From: Leisingera sp. ANG59
GTDB lineage: Bacteria > Pseudomonadota > Alphaproteobacteria > Rhodobacterales > Rhodobacteraceae
Direction of reading: 5' to 3'
DNA length: 64,000 nucleotides
NCBI RefSeq assembly: GCF_013317235.1
Contig: NZ_WLCM01000009.1
Coordinates: forward strand, 62,001 to 126,000
The first letter of the stretch is position 1, and each line of letters starts with the position of its first letter. Under the pieces are notes generated by a model that worked only from the letters and a program-made list of their open reading frames with translations, did no database searches and was not told where the DNA came from. A program made the position numbers and the translations under genes. Positions 56,243-64,000 of this stretch are shown piece after piece.

Positions 56243-56257
56243 TTCGGCGCGCGCGGA

Positions 56258-57382
56258 TCAGGCGTCCAGCGCGCGGCAGTCTTCCGGCAGCCAGCCGATT
56301 TCGATCTGCTGACCGGGCTGGAGTCGGACTTGGTCCGGGGCGTTGCGGGTTTTGATGATGAACTCATCATTGCCGGCCACCCGCAGACGGGTGCGGAAGA
56401 TGTCGCCCATATAGATGAACTCCAGGACTTCCGCCTTGAGGGTATGCACGCCTTCCCGCAGGCGGCTCTTGTTGTATTCCACCCTTTCCGGACGGATCGA
56501 CACGCGGGTGCGCTCGCCGGGGCGGGAGACGTTGACCGGCTTGCAATCGATCAGTTCGCCATCGTCGAGCTGCACCAGCGCCCGGTCGCCCTTAATCTCT
56601 TTGATGGTACCTTCGAGCGTGTTGTTTTCACCAATGAACTGGGCCACGAAGCTGTTTTCCGGGCTTTCGTACAACTGGTCCGGCGGCGCGATCTGCTGGA
56701 TGCGGCCGTCGTCGAAGACGGCAACACGGTCCGACATGGTCAGCGCTTCGGTCTGGTCGTGGGTCACATAAACCACGGTAATTCCCAGACGGTGGGCCAG
56801 ATGGGTGATTTCGAACTGCATTTTTTCGCGCAGCTGCTTGTCGAGCGCGCCCAGCGGTTCGTCCATCAGCACCAGCTCGGGTTCGAACACCAGCGCCCGG
56901 GCCAGCGCGATCCGCTGCTGCTGGCCGCCCGAAAGCTGTGCCGGGCGGCGGCCGCCGAAGGCGCCCATTTCCACCATGTCCAGCGCCCGCTTCACCTTTT
57001 CCTCGCGCTCGGATTTGCCCATTTTGCGGACTTCCAGCGGGAAGGAGAGGTTTTCCGCAATCGTCATGTGCGGAAACAGCGCATAGTTCTGGAACACCAT
57101 GCCAATGCCGCGCTTGTGCGGCGGAATGTTGTTGATGGATGTCCCGTCCAAGCGGATGTCGCCATGGGTGGCGGTTTCAAAACCAGCCAGCATCATCAGG
57201 CAGGTGGTTTTCCCGGACCCGGACGGGCCAAGCATGGTCAGAAATTCGCCCTTGGGCATGGTGAGGTTGAGATCTTTGACAACGAGATTTTCGCCATCGT
57301 AGCTCTTTTGGACACGTTCGAATTCAACGAACGCATCAACGTTTGACGCATCAGCCAAAGCAGGCTCCCCGTAGTTTGTCAT
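56258..57382 (-). CDS. Polyamine-type ABC transporter ATP-binding protein, PotA-like
   Basis: A 374-residue ATPase. Walker A is LGPSGSGKTTCLMMLAGF, the signature is LSGGQQQRIALARAL, Walker B is LVLMDEPLGALD, and the switch histidine is in VVYVTHDQ. The C-terminal TOBE domain (about 275-370, VSIRPERVEYN) is typical of PotA/MalK-type subunits. It energises the permease pair encoded two genes downstream. Start is uncertain: ATG at 57380-57382 is chosen over a GTG seven codons earlier; neither has a strong ribosome site. Confidence 0.94.
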   Translation of the reverse strand: MTNYGEPALADASNVDAFVEFERVQKSYDGENLVVKDLNLTMPKGEFLTMLGPSGSGKTTCLMMLAGFETATHGDIRLDGTSINNIPPHKRGIGMVFQNYALFPHMTIAENLSFPLEVRKMGKSEREEKVKRALDMVEMGAFGGRRPAQLSGGQQQRIALARALVFEPELVLMDEPLGALDKQLREKMQFEITHLAHRLGITVVYVTHDQTEALTMSDRVAVFDDGRIQQIAPPDQLYESPENSFVAQFIGENNTLEGTIKEIKGDRALVQLDDGELIDCKPVNVSRPGERTRVSIRPERVEYNKSRLREGVHTLKAEVLEFIYMGDIFRTRLRVAGNDEFIIKTRNAPDQVRLQPGQQIEIGWLPEDCRALDA

Positions 57383-57710
57383 TCCGGCAGATTTGCTCTG
57401 CACTTATTTGAAGTTAATCACACCAACGCTACCAAGCGCTAGATATGAAAAAAATATTCTTTCACCGGTAATCGTACGAAATTCATATTTCGGCCGCCTT
57501 CCGGTGGCGGAGAATATCCCAACGGAACCGTAGTCCCAATCTGAACCCCGGGATCGGACTTTTTGCGACGCCTCCATGACATTTTGCGCCGACTTCAGCG
57601 GGAATTCAGCCAAAACCGACCGTTTCACCGCAAGAACCGAAAAGAAAAGGTCCGGCAATATTATTGCCGGACCCTGGTGAGTCGCCCTTTGTCAGTGTCC
57701 TGGACAGAAA
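57383..57710. other. 328-bp spacer between the aminotransferase and the ABC operon
   Basis: It contains the strong terminator of the aminotransferase gene (57640-57673) and then about 250 nt with an AT-rich part (57440-57500), probably the promoter region of the ABC operon. An 84-codon minus-strand frame in it begins inside the terminator stem and is not credited as a gene. Confidence 0.7.
57640..57673 (-). terminator. Rho-independent terminator of the aminotransferase gene
   Basis: A perfect 11-bp stem (57649-57659 with 57663-57673, loop ATT) is followed on the minus strand by TTTTCTTTTC. It lies 37 nt after the stop codon, separating the aminotransferase from the downstream ABC operon. Confidence 0.95.
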
Positions 57711-59105
57711 TCAGGCACTGTGCAGCAGGTCCTGATTTTTCAGTTCCGCGTAGCATTCATCCAGCGACTTGACCGCCCGCTCGATCAGCACGTCAATCTG
57801 CTCCGGCGTGATCACCAGCGGCGGCGAGATGATCATCCGGTCGCCGACATGGCGCATGACCAGATTGTTGGCAAAGCAGCGTTCGCGGCAAATATAGCCG
57901 ACGGTGCCGGCCTCAGATGCAAATGCGGCGCGCGTTTCCTTGTTGGGGGTCAGCGCAATCGAACCCATCATGCCGACTATCTTGGCCTCACCCACCAGCG
58001 GATGATCGGCAAGCGCTTCCCATTTCTGTTTCAGATACGGGGCTGCCACATTGCGCACATGGCCCAGGATGTTTTCCTCTTCCAGGATGCGCAGGTTTTC
58101 CAGCGCCACCGCTGCCGCCACCGGGTGTCCCGAATATGTGTAACCATGATTGAACTCGTCGCTTGCGATTACCGAGGCAATTTCATCGCTGACAATCGAG
58201 CCGCCGATCGGCGCGTAGCCAGAGCTGAGGCCCTTGGCGATAGTCATGATGTCGGGGCGAATGTTCAGAGTTTCGCAACCGAACCAGTTGCCGGTGCGCC
58301 CGAAACCGCAGATTACCTCATCCGCGATCAGCAAAATCTCATACTTGTCGCAGATCCGCTGGATTTCCAGCCAGTAGCTGTCCGGAGCCACGATCACCCC
58401 GCCGGCACCCTGCACCGGCTCGGCGATGAAAGCCGCAACGCGGTCTTCGCCCAGCTCCAGGATCGCCTCTTCCAGTTCGCGCGCACGCTGCAGGCCGAAG
58501 TCCTCCGGCGGCATGTCGCCGCCTTCGGCCCACCAGTTGGGCTGGTTGATATGGTGGATATCCGGAATCGGCATACCGCCCTGGGCGTGCATGCCACTCA
58601 TGCCCCCCAGGGAGCCGCTGCCGACAGAGGAGCCGTGATAGGCATTCTTGCGGCTGATGATGACCGATTTCGACGGCTTGCCCTTCAGCGCCCAGTAATG
58701 GCGCACCATGCGGATGTTGGTGTCATTGGCCTCGGAGCCGGAGCCGGCAAAGAACACATTGTTCAGGTCGCCCGGTGCCAACTCGGCGATCTTGGCCGCC
58801 AGCGCGATGGCCGGCACGTGAGTCGTCTGGAAGAAGGTGTTGTAATAGGGCAGCTCGCGCATCTGGCGGGCAGCCACTTCGGCCAGCTCTTCACGGCCAT
58901 AGCCGATGTTGACACACCACAAGCCCGCCATCGCATCGAGGATCTGATGCCCTTCGCTGTCGGTCAGATGCACGCCGTCGGCGCGGGTGATGATGCGCGC
59001 GCCCTTTTGCGACAGCTCGCCATTGGCAGTGAAAGGATGCATGTGGTGGGCAGCGTCCAAGGCCTGCAGCTCGGCCGTTGGCATGTGGTTGGTGATCACG
59101 GTCAT
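57711..59105 (-). CDS. Class III PLP aminotransferase, putrescine/omega-amino-acid type
   Basis: A 464-residue aminotransferase. The PLP lysine is in DIMTIAKGLSSGYAPIG, and the Asp that holds the PLP ring nitrogen is in LLIADEVICGFGRTG. The N-terminal GLWCVNIGYGREELAEVAARQ and FFAGSGSEANDTNIRMVRHY match omega-amino-acid:pyruvate or putrescine:pyruvate (SpuC-like) enzymes. The two flanking polyamine-type transporters favour a diamine substrate, which is inference. Its promoter carries a strong GntR-type dyad, and the regulator gene lies 66 nt upstream. Confidence 0.9.
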   Translation of the reverse strand: MTVITNHMPTAELQALDAAHHMHPFTANGELSQKGARIITRADGVHLTDSEGHQILDAMAGLWCVNIGYGREELAEVAARQMRELPYYNTFFQTTHVPAIALAAKIAELAPGDLNNVFFAGSGSEANDTNIRMVRHYWALKGKPSKSVIISRKNAYHGSSVGSGSLGGMSGMHAQGGMPIPDIHHINQPNWWAEGGDMPPEDFGLQRARELEEAILELGEDRVAAFIAEPVQGAGGVIVAPDSYWLEIQRICDKYEILLIADEVICGFGRTGNWFGCETLNIRPDIMTIAKGLSSGYAPIGGSIVSDEIASVIASDEFNHGYTYSGHPVAAAVALENLRILEEENILGHVRNVAAPYLKQKWEALADHPLVGEAKIVGMMGSIALTPNKETRAAFASEAGTVGYICRERCFANNLVMRHVGDRMIISPPLVITPEQIDVLIERAVKSLDECYAELKNQDLLHSA

Positions 59106-59138
59106 GAGACTCGCTCCTGAGAATAACTGATTGGCACC

Positions 59139-59166
59139 AGAATATGATCAAATTCTCAGGTGTCAA
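59139..59166 (-). promoter_or_regulatory. Sigma70-like promoter with overlapping operator, aminotransferase gene
   Basis: On the minus strand TTGACA (59166-59161), 16 bp, then TATTCT (59144-59139) forms a near-consensus promoter. An 18-bp dyad AGAATATGATCAAATTCT (59139-59156), with a single mismatched pair, covers the -10 and most of the spacer. The start codon is 34 nt downstream. This is the classic place for a repressor, most likely the adjacent GntR protein. Confidence 0.7.
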
Positions 59167-59171
59167 TCGAA

Positions 59172-59858
59172 TCAGTTACCGGCCCGCAGACCCTGAACCA
59201 CATGCTCCATGCCCTCAAAGACGTCCCGCTCCATCGCCAAAGCGGCCATTTCCGGATCCTGCCGCCGCAGCGCATCGAGGATGTCCTTGTGCCGGTCCGG
59301 AAAGCTCTGGGTGCCAAGCCGACCGCTGACCACTCGCAGCGAGGGCCCAAAGCGCAGCCAGAGACGGTCGGCAATGTCGCTGAGAATGGGCGCATTAGCG
59401 TGGGCGTAAAGCGCCGTATGGAAGCTGTAGTTCTGCACCAGATAGCCAGCAACATCGCCGGTCGCGATTGCCTTATCCAGCGCGTTGTCGATGGTCACAA
59501 GCTCCTCGATATCCGCTGTGTCAATTCGCATCGTTGCCCGGCGCGCAAGTTCACACTCAATTGTTTTTCTTGCAAAAATAAGCTCCTCCAGGTCCTGCGG
59601 CCCCAATAGCGGCACCGACACCCGACGGTTGCCCTGGAACATCAGCGCCCCATCGGAAATCAGCCGCCGGATCGCCTCGCGCACCGGCGTCATGCCGGCC
59701 TCCAGCGTTTCGACCAGACCTTGGATTGTCACGGCCTGGCCAGGCACCAGTTCGCCGAACAGAATCTGTGCCCTCAGCTTCTGATAAACGATCTCATGCG
59801 CGGGCAGTTTCGCCGGGTTTTCCTGCGCCGCTGCGGGGGGCGAAGTGGTCTCTGTCAC
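59172..59858 (-). CDS. GntR-family regulator, FCD subfamily
   Basis: A 228-residue regulator. The winged helix (about 18-85) includes YQKLRAQILFGELVPGQAVT and GMTPVREAIRRLISDGALMF. The FCD helical domain follows, with DLEELIFARKTIECELARRA and the metal-binding histidine segment YSFHTALYAHA. GTG at 59856-59858 is chosen because GAGGAGG lies about 10 nt upstream; an ATG 13 codons earlier has no good site. It lies between the aminotransferase and the divergent potF-like gene, both preceded by TGATCAAAT. Confidence 0.88.
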   Translation of the reverse strand: MTETTSPPAAAQENPAKLPAHEIVYQKLRAQILFGELVPGQAVTIQGLVETLEAGMTPVREAIRRLISDGALMFQGNRRVSVPLLGPQDLEELIFARKTIECELARRATMRIDTADIEELVTIDNALDKAIATGDVAGYLVQNYSFHTALYAHANAPILSDIADRLWLRFGPSLRVVSGRLGTQSFPDRHKDILDALRRQDPEMAALAMERDVFEGMEHVVQGLRAGN

Positions 59859-59942
59859 CTGGGGGTTTCCTCCTCGATTTTGGCCAGCTTGCACCATCCT
59901 GAGCCAAGTGAAAACATAAAGAGTATTGCCGAATGCGGCAAA

Positions 59943-59954
59943 ACTTGATCAAAT
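59943..59954. promoter_or_regulatory. Second TTGATCAA operator candidate, potF-like gene
   Basis: TTGATCAA (59945-59952) is a perfect 8-bp palindrome and shares the 9-mer TGATCAAAT with the dyad in front of the aminotransferase. It lies 48 nt before the potF-like start, in the spacer divergent from the GntR gene, so it could control both the transporter and the regulator itself. Confidence 0.55.
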
Positions 59955-60000
59955 CCATTCACAGCCGGACCTGGAAGCCGGCATGCACAGGGAGAATTTC

Positions 60001-61089
60001 ATGACACTTAAAACGATGACCATGACCGCCGTCGTTGCACTTGGCACGGCAGCCGCTGCGACGGCGGAAGAGGTGCGCGTCTACAACTGGTCGGACTATA
60101 TCGACGAAGGCCTGCTGGAGAAGTTCGAGAAAGAAACCGGTATCGACCTGATCTATGACGTCTTCGACAGCAACGAGGTTCTGGAGACCAAGATGCTGGC
60201 AGGCGGCTCGGGCTATGATGTGGTGGTCCCGACCGGCTCCTTCATGGCGCGCCAGATCCAGGCCGGCGCCTTCCAGAAGCTGGACCCGTCGAAGCTGCCG
60301 AACAAAGAGAACATGTGGGACGCGATCGAGGAGCGCACCGCAAAGTATGACCCCGGCAATGAATACTCCATCAACTACATGTGGGGCACCACCGGCATAG
60401 GAGTGAACGTTGCCAAAGTGAAGGAAGTTCTGGGCGACAACGCCCCTATCGACTCGCTGGAGCTGGTGTTCAACCCGGCCAACATGGAAAAGCTCGCGAG
60501 CTGCGGCGTGCATTTCCTGGATGCCCCGGATGAAATGATCCCGGCGGCGCTGAAATACATCGGCGAAGACCCAAACAGCATGGATGCCGATGTTGTCGAG
60601 AAAGCCGAGCCGGTGCTGCTGGCTGTTCGCCCGTACATCACCAAGTTCCACAGTTCCGAATACATCAACGCTCTTGCCAATGGCGATATCTGCGTGGCTT
60701 TCGGCTGGTCCGGCGACATCCTGCAAGCGCGTGACCGAGCTGCGGAAGCGGATAATAATGTTGAGATCGAATACAACGCGCCAAAGGAAGGCGCGCTGAT
60801 GTGGTTCGACCAGATGACAATTCCGGTCGATGCCCCGAACCCGGATGGTGCCCATAAATTCCTGAACTTCATCATGGATCCGGAAAACATGGCCGCGGCG
60901 TCCAACTATGTCTACTACGCCAACGGCAACAAGGCCTCGCAGGAATTCCTAGAAGAGGATGTGATCGGCGATCCCGCGATCTATCCCAACGAAGAGACTG
61001 TCAAGAACCTGTACATCAAGGAAGGCTACCCGCCGAAAGTACAGCGCACCGCCACCCGCATGTGGACCAAGATCAAGTCCGGCACCTAA
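60001..61089 (+). CDS. potF: Putrescine-type ABC transporter substrate-binding protein, PotF-like
   Basis: A 362-residue periplasmic protein with signal peptide ending ATA-E (about residue 22). The mature start EEVRVYNWSDYIDEGLLEKFEKETG is a PotF/PotD hallmark; Trp30, Ser31 and Asp32 correspond to ligand-pocket residues. FGWSGDI (Trp236, Asp239) and MWFDQM (Asp270) match other amine-binding positions. It delivers putrescine or a related polyamine to the permeases encoded downstream. The ATG has GGGAG about 7 nt upstream; longer frames are rejected. Confidence 0.93.
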   Translation: MTLKTMTMTAVVALGTAAAATAEEVRVYNWSDYIDEGLLEKFEKETGIDLIYDVFDSNEVLETKMLAGGSGYDVVVPTGSFMARQIQAGAFQKLDPSKLPNKENMWDAIEERTAKYDPGNEYSINYMWGTTGIGVNVAKVKEVLGDNAPIDSLELVFNPANMEKLASCGVHFLDAPDEMIPAALKYIGEDPNSMDADVVEKAEPVLLAVRPYITKFHSSEYINALANGDICVAFGWSGDILQARDRAAEADNNVEIEYNAPKEGALMWFDQMTIPVDAPNPDGAHKFLNFIMDPENMAAASNYVYYANGNKASQEFLEEDVIGDPAIYPNEETVKNLYIKEGYPPKVQRTATRMWTKIKSGT

Positions 61090-61106
61090 TCAGCCGTACC
61101 TGACTC

Positions 61107-61128
61107 GCGGGGCGCAATGCCGCCCCGC
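61107..61128 (+). promoter_or_regulatory. Stem-loop between potF-like and potG-like genes
   Basis: GCGGGGCG (61107-61114) pairs perfectly with CGCCCCGC (61121-61128) around CAATGC. It lies 17 nt after the binding-protein stop, within the 115-nt spacer before the ATPase gene. With no T run it is more likely an mRNA-stabilising or attenuating stem than a full terminator. Confidence 0.6.
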
Positions 61129-61204
61129 TCCTCCCAACGCGCCTGGGTTTTCCACGCGCGGCCATCCCAATCATCCCCGCGACACTTCGCAGAAGAGGCC
61201 CGGC

Positions 61205-62332
61205 TTGACTGCTTCCGTATTCGAACCCTGGAACGATCCTGAGGCTAAGCCCTTGATCCACTTTCAGAACGTCACCAAGCGCTATGGCGAGTTCACCGCC
61301 ATCGACAACCTGACCATCGACATATACGAGCGGGAATTCTACGCGCTCCTGGGTCCGTCTGGCTGCGGGAAAACCACGCTGATGCGAATGCTGGCCGGGT
61401 TCGAGACACCGACTGAAGGCAAGATTTTTCTGGCCGGGCAGGACATTGCTCCGGTACCTCCGAACAAACGCGCCGTGAACATGATGTTCCAGTCCTACGC
61501 GCTGTTCCCGCATCTTTCGATCTGGGAAAACATCGCCTTTGGCCTGAAGCGCGAAAGGATGCCCAAGCACGACATCAACGACCGCGTTGAGGAGATGCTG
61601 CGGCTGACCCGGTTGGAGAAGTTCGCCCGCCGCAAGCCGCACCAGATTTCCGGCGGCCAGCGCCAGCGCGTTGCCCTGGCCCGTTCGCTCGCGAAACACC
61701 CGAAACTGCTGCTGCTCGACGAACCTCTGGGTGCGCTGGACAAGAAACTGCGCCAGGACACTCAGTTTGAACTGATGGACATTCAGGAGAAAACCGGCAC
61801 CACCTTTGTGATTGTGACCCACGATCAGGAAGAGGCGATGACCGTGGCTTCACGGGTCGCGGTGATGGATCACGGAAAAATCATCCAGGTGGCGACGCCG
61901 GACCGGATCTATGAAAACCCGAATTCCGTCTATGTGGCGGATTTCATCGGCGACGTGAACCTGATTGAAGGCACCGCCAAGCTCAATGGCAGCGAAGCTT
62001 ACGCCATGTCCTGGCACGAAGGCCACGCGCCCCTGACGGTAAAGTCGCCAGTTGCATTTTCCGACGGGCAGAAATGCCATCTGGCAATCCGGCCGGAAAA
62101 GGTCTCGATCAGTGCCGAAAAACCGGCGGACGCGGACAATGCCGTTCAGGGCCGCATTCTGGATATCGCCTACCTCGGAAATATTTCCACTTACCACGTA
62201 GAGCTGCCCACCGGCGCGGTGATAAAGGCACAGACCGCCAACACCCGCCGCATCGCCCGCCGGGCCTTCACTTGGGAAGACACTGTCTGGCTGTCCTGGA
62301 CTGCCACGGCAGGCGTTCTGCTGGCAGACTGA
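61205..62332 (+). CDS. potG: Putrescine-type ABC transporter ATP-binding protein, PotG-like
   Basis: A 375-residue ATPase, apparently starting with TTG after AGAGG (7-8 nt). Walker A is LGPSGCGKTTLMRMLAGF, the signature is ISGGQRQRVALARSL, Walker B is LLLLDEPLGALD, and the switch histidine is in VIVTHDQEEAMT. The TOBE domain (about 290-370) begins near LAIRPEKVSIS. It matches PotG and is coupled to the next permease by a 1-nt overlap. Confidence 0.94.
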   Translation: MTASVFEPWNDPEAKPLIHFQNVTKRYGEFTAIDNLTIDIYEREFYALLGPSGCGKTTLMRMLAGFETPTEGKIFLAGQDIAPVPPNKRAVNMMFQSYALFPHLSIWENIAFGLKRERMPKHDINDRVEEMLRLTRLEKFARRKPHQISGGQRQRVALARSLAKHPKLLLLDEPLGALDKKLRQDTQFELMDIQEKTGTTFVIVTHDQEEAMTVASRVAVMDHGKIIQVATPDRIYENPNSVYVADFIGDVNLIEGTAKLNGSEAYAMSWHEGHAPLTVKSPVAFSDGQKCHLAIRPEKVSISAEKPADADNAVQGRILDIAYLGNISTYHVELPTGAVIKAQTANTRRIARRAFTWEDTVWLSWTATAGVLLAD

Positions 62333-63213
62333 TGCGCCGCTTTATTCTGATTGCCATCCCCTATGTCTGGCTTCTGGCACTTTTCCTTGTGCCCTTTGCC
62401 ATTGTTCTGAAAATATCCTTGTCGGACGCCGCGATTGCCCGCCCGCCCTACTTCCCGCAGTTCGACTGGGCCGAAGGCATCGCAGCCTTCATCGCAGAAC
62501 TGGACTTTGAGAACTTCGTCTGGCTGACCGAAGACGATCTTTATTGGAAAGCCTACCTCAGCTCTGTGAAAATCGCGGTCATCTCGACCTTCTTCACCCT
62601 GCTGGCCGGCTATCCGATTGCCTATGGAATGGCGCGCGCGCCGGAGGAATGGCGCCCGACCCTGATGATGCTGGTGATCCTGCCCTTCTGGACCTCTTTC
62701 CTGATCCGCGTTTATGCGTGGATGGGGATCCTGTCGAACGAGGGCTTTCTCAATCAGTTCCTGATGTGGATCGGCGTGATTTCCGAACCGCTGACCATCC
62801 TCAACACCAACTCCGCAGTCTATATCGGCATCGTCTATACCTACCTGCCGTTCATGATCCTGCCGGTCTATTCGGCGCTGGAACGGCTGGACGGCTCGCT
62901 GATCGAGGCTGCCGAGGACCTTGGATGCTCGCGCCTGACGGCCTTTTGGCTGGTAACCGTGCCGCTCTCCAAGAACGGCATCATCGCCGGCAGTTTCCTG
63001 GTCTTCATCCCGGTGCTGGGCGAATTCGTAATCCCGTCTCTGCTGGGAGGCTCTGATACGCTGATGATCGGCAAGGTTCTGTGGGAGGAGTTCTTCTCCA
63101 ACCGCGACTGGCCAGTGGCATCCGCAGTAGCGGTGGTTCTGCTGCTGCTCCTGGTGATCCCGATCGTGCTGTTCCAGCGCAACCAGCAGAAACAGCAGGA
63201 GGCAGAGCAATGA
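62332..63213 (+). CDS. potH: Putrescine-type ABC transporter permease, PotH-like
   Basis: A 293-residue permease with six predicted helices, beginning RRFILIAIPYVWLLALFLVP. The ATPase-docking loop reads LIEAAEDLGCSRLTAFWLVT. The TM1-TM2 loop is of ordinary length (about 60 residues), unlike the PotB-like paralogue in this window. ATG overlaps the potG stop by 1 nt, and its own end overlaps the next permease by 4 nt. Confidence 0.93.
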   Translation: MRRFILIAIPYVWLLALFLVPFAIVLKISLSDAAIARPPYFPQFDWAEGIAAFIAELDFENFVWLTEDDLYWKAYLSSVKIAVISTFFTLLAGYPIAYGMARAPEEWRPTLMMLVILPFWTSFLIRVYAWMGILSNEGFLNQFLMWIGVISEPLTILNTNSAVYIGIVYTYLPFMILPVYSALERLDGSLIEAAEDLGCSRLTAFWLVTVPLSKNGIIAGSFLVFIPVLGEFVIPSLLGGSDTLMIGKVLWEEFFSNRDWPVASAVAVVLLLLLVIPIVLFQRNQQKQQEAEQ

Positions 63214-64000
63214 ACCGTATGAGCTGGTTTAACGCCGTATCGCTGACCCTCGGGTTCGCTTTCCTTTACATCCCGATGGTGATCCTGGTGATCTTCAGCT
63301 TCAACGAAAGCAAGCTGGTCACCGTCTGGGCCGGGTTCTCAACCAAGTGGTATGGTGAACTGCTGCAGAACGAGGCGTTTCTTAATGCGGCCTGGGTGAC
63401 CATCAAGGTGGCGGTGTTCTCCTCCACCATGGCCACCGTGCTGGGCACCATCGCCGCCTATGTGCTGGTGCGCGGCGGGCGGTTCATGGGGCGGACGCTG
63501 TTCTCCGGCATGATCTATGCGCCGCTGGTGATGCCCGAAGTCATCACCGGCCTGTCGCTGCTGCTGTTGTTCATCGGCATCGGCCTGGACCGCGGCGTAC
63601 TGACGATTGTTCTAGCACATACCACCTTCTCGATGTGCTATGTGTCGGTTGTAGTTTCCTCCCGGCTGGTGACCTTTGACCGTTCGCTAGAGGAAGCCGC
63701 TCTGGACCTGGGCTGCTCCCCGGCGGAGGCGTTCCGGCTGGTCACCCTGCCGATCATTGCCCCTGCGGTGATTTCCGGGTGGCTTCTCGCCTTTACCTTG
63801 TCGCTCGATGACCTGGTGATTGCCTCCTTTACCTCCGGCCCCTCGGCCACCACTCTGCCGATCAAGATCTTCTCGGCCGTGCGCCTGGGTGTCAGCCCGG
63901 AAATCAACGCGCTGTCGACGATCATGATCTCGATCGTCACCGTGGGCGTCATCACCGCCTCGCTGGTGACCAAGCATCAGGTGGCCCGCCAGAAGCGCGA
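63210..64000 (+). CDS. potI: Putrescine-type ABC transporter permease, PotI-like (cut by window edge)
   Basis: About 263 codons are visible, running off the right edge close to the expected end (family about 270-280). It begins MNRMSWFNAVSLTLGFAFLY, has six hydrophobic segments, and carries the ATPase-docking loop SLEEAALDLGCSPAEAFRLV. Typical PotI/PotC segments include YAPLVMPEVITGLSLLLLF and FTLSLDDLVIASFTSGPSA. It overlaps potH by 4 nt, completing a potFGHI-type operon. Confidence 0.93.
   Translation, partial: MNRMSWFNAVSLTLGFAFLYIPMVILVIFSFNESKLVTVWAGFSTKWYGELLQNEAFLNAAWVTIKVAVFSSTMATVLGTIAAYVLVRGGRFMGRTLFSGMIYAPLVMPEVITGLSLLLLFIGIGLDRGVLTIVLAHTTFSMCYVSVVVSSRLVTFDRSLEEAALDLGCSPAEAFRLVTLPIIAPAVISGWLLAFTLSLDDLVIASFTSGPSATTLPIKIFSAVRLGVSPEINALSTIMISIVTVGVITASLVTKHQVARQKR

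Noticed and set aside
57404-57658. 84-codon minus-strand frame in the spacer before the ABC operon
   Set aside because: Its start lies inside the aminotransferase terminator stem, it has no ribosome site, and the translation shows no recognisable pattern.

Overview
This is a GC-rich chromosomal window of an alphaproteobacterium. Gene content and order point to the Rhodobacterales, Roseobacter group (Leisingera/Phaeobacter/Ruegeria-like). The supporting features are a DUF3035 lipoprotein beside lspA, the dnaA-rpsT-enoyl-CoA hydratase-mutM//ubiE-ubiB block, the serA-serC//serB arrangement, an AnsA-type asparaginase, an IalB-family protein and paired polyamine ABC transporters. The genus is inferred, not shown. 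I found no rRNA, tRNA, CRISPR array, prophage or intact mobile element. Most of the window is ordinary core chromosome, densely packed and with many 1-4 nt gene overlaps.

Layout. 0-9.1 kb, minus strand: start of pnp (cut by the left edge), a catalytic/non-catalytic pair of M16 peptidases, the BamF-like lipoprotein, lspA, purH, a heparinase II/III-family protein and rsmB. 9.1-12.4 kb: a small SDH assembly factor, dapB, rbfA with an overlapping phosphodiester glycosidase-family gene, and a RarD-type permease. 12.6-19.1 kb: dnaA, rpsT, enoyl-CoA hydratase and mutM on the minus strand, with ubiE-ubiB diverging. 19.1-22.5 kb: a decayed IS5-type transposase fragment, a thiolase, a divergent XRE-cupin regulator, a cold-shock gene and a VOC protein. 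22.6-26.2 kb: kbl-tdh (threonine to glycine), a PPP-type phosphatase and a small membrane protein. 26.3-31 kb: the serine pathway (serA, serC, serB) and a TSUP permease. 31-35.7 kb: an ArsR/SRPBCC/YCII set, asparaginase, an IalB-like and a LprI-like exported protein, and rlmN. 35.7-44.7 kb: a serralysin-type RTX metalloprotease, LOG protein, PLP dehydratase with a GntR regulator, dapD, hutF/hutD, and an unusual glutamate-receptor-like channel protein. 44.9-52.8 kb: dapE-GNAT-DUF2064, rnr, DUF1801/GST, a divergent WYL regulator and a lytic transglycosylase.

52.9-64 kb is the most coherent functional block, devoted to polyamine-type uptake and breakdown. A complete ABC transporter (ATPase, binding protein, two permeases) and a class III aminotransferase lie downstream of a GntR/FCD regulator. 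A second complete PotFGHI-like transporter diverges from that regulator and runs off the right edge. A sigma70-like promoter overlapped by an 18-bp dyad lies in front of the aminotransferase, and a related TTGATCAA site lies in front of the potF-like gene. This suggests one regulator ties transport to catabolism. Stem-loops follow both binding-protein genes, as expected for extra expression of that subunit.

I saw no clear wholly new multi-gene system. The best leads are single-locus observations: the GluR0-like protein with a rewritten pore-filter motif, the GntR promoter/operator pair, a threonine dehydrogenase lacking all four structural-zinc cysteines, helically phased operator-like repeats at 20.9 kb, a WYL operator candidate, a possible serC leader RNA and a two-copy structured intergenic repeat.
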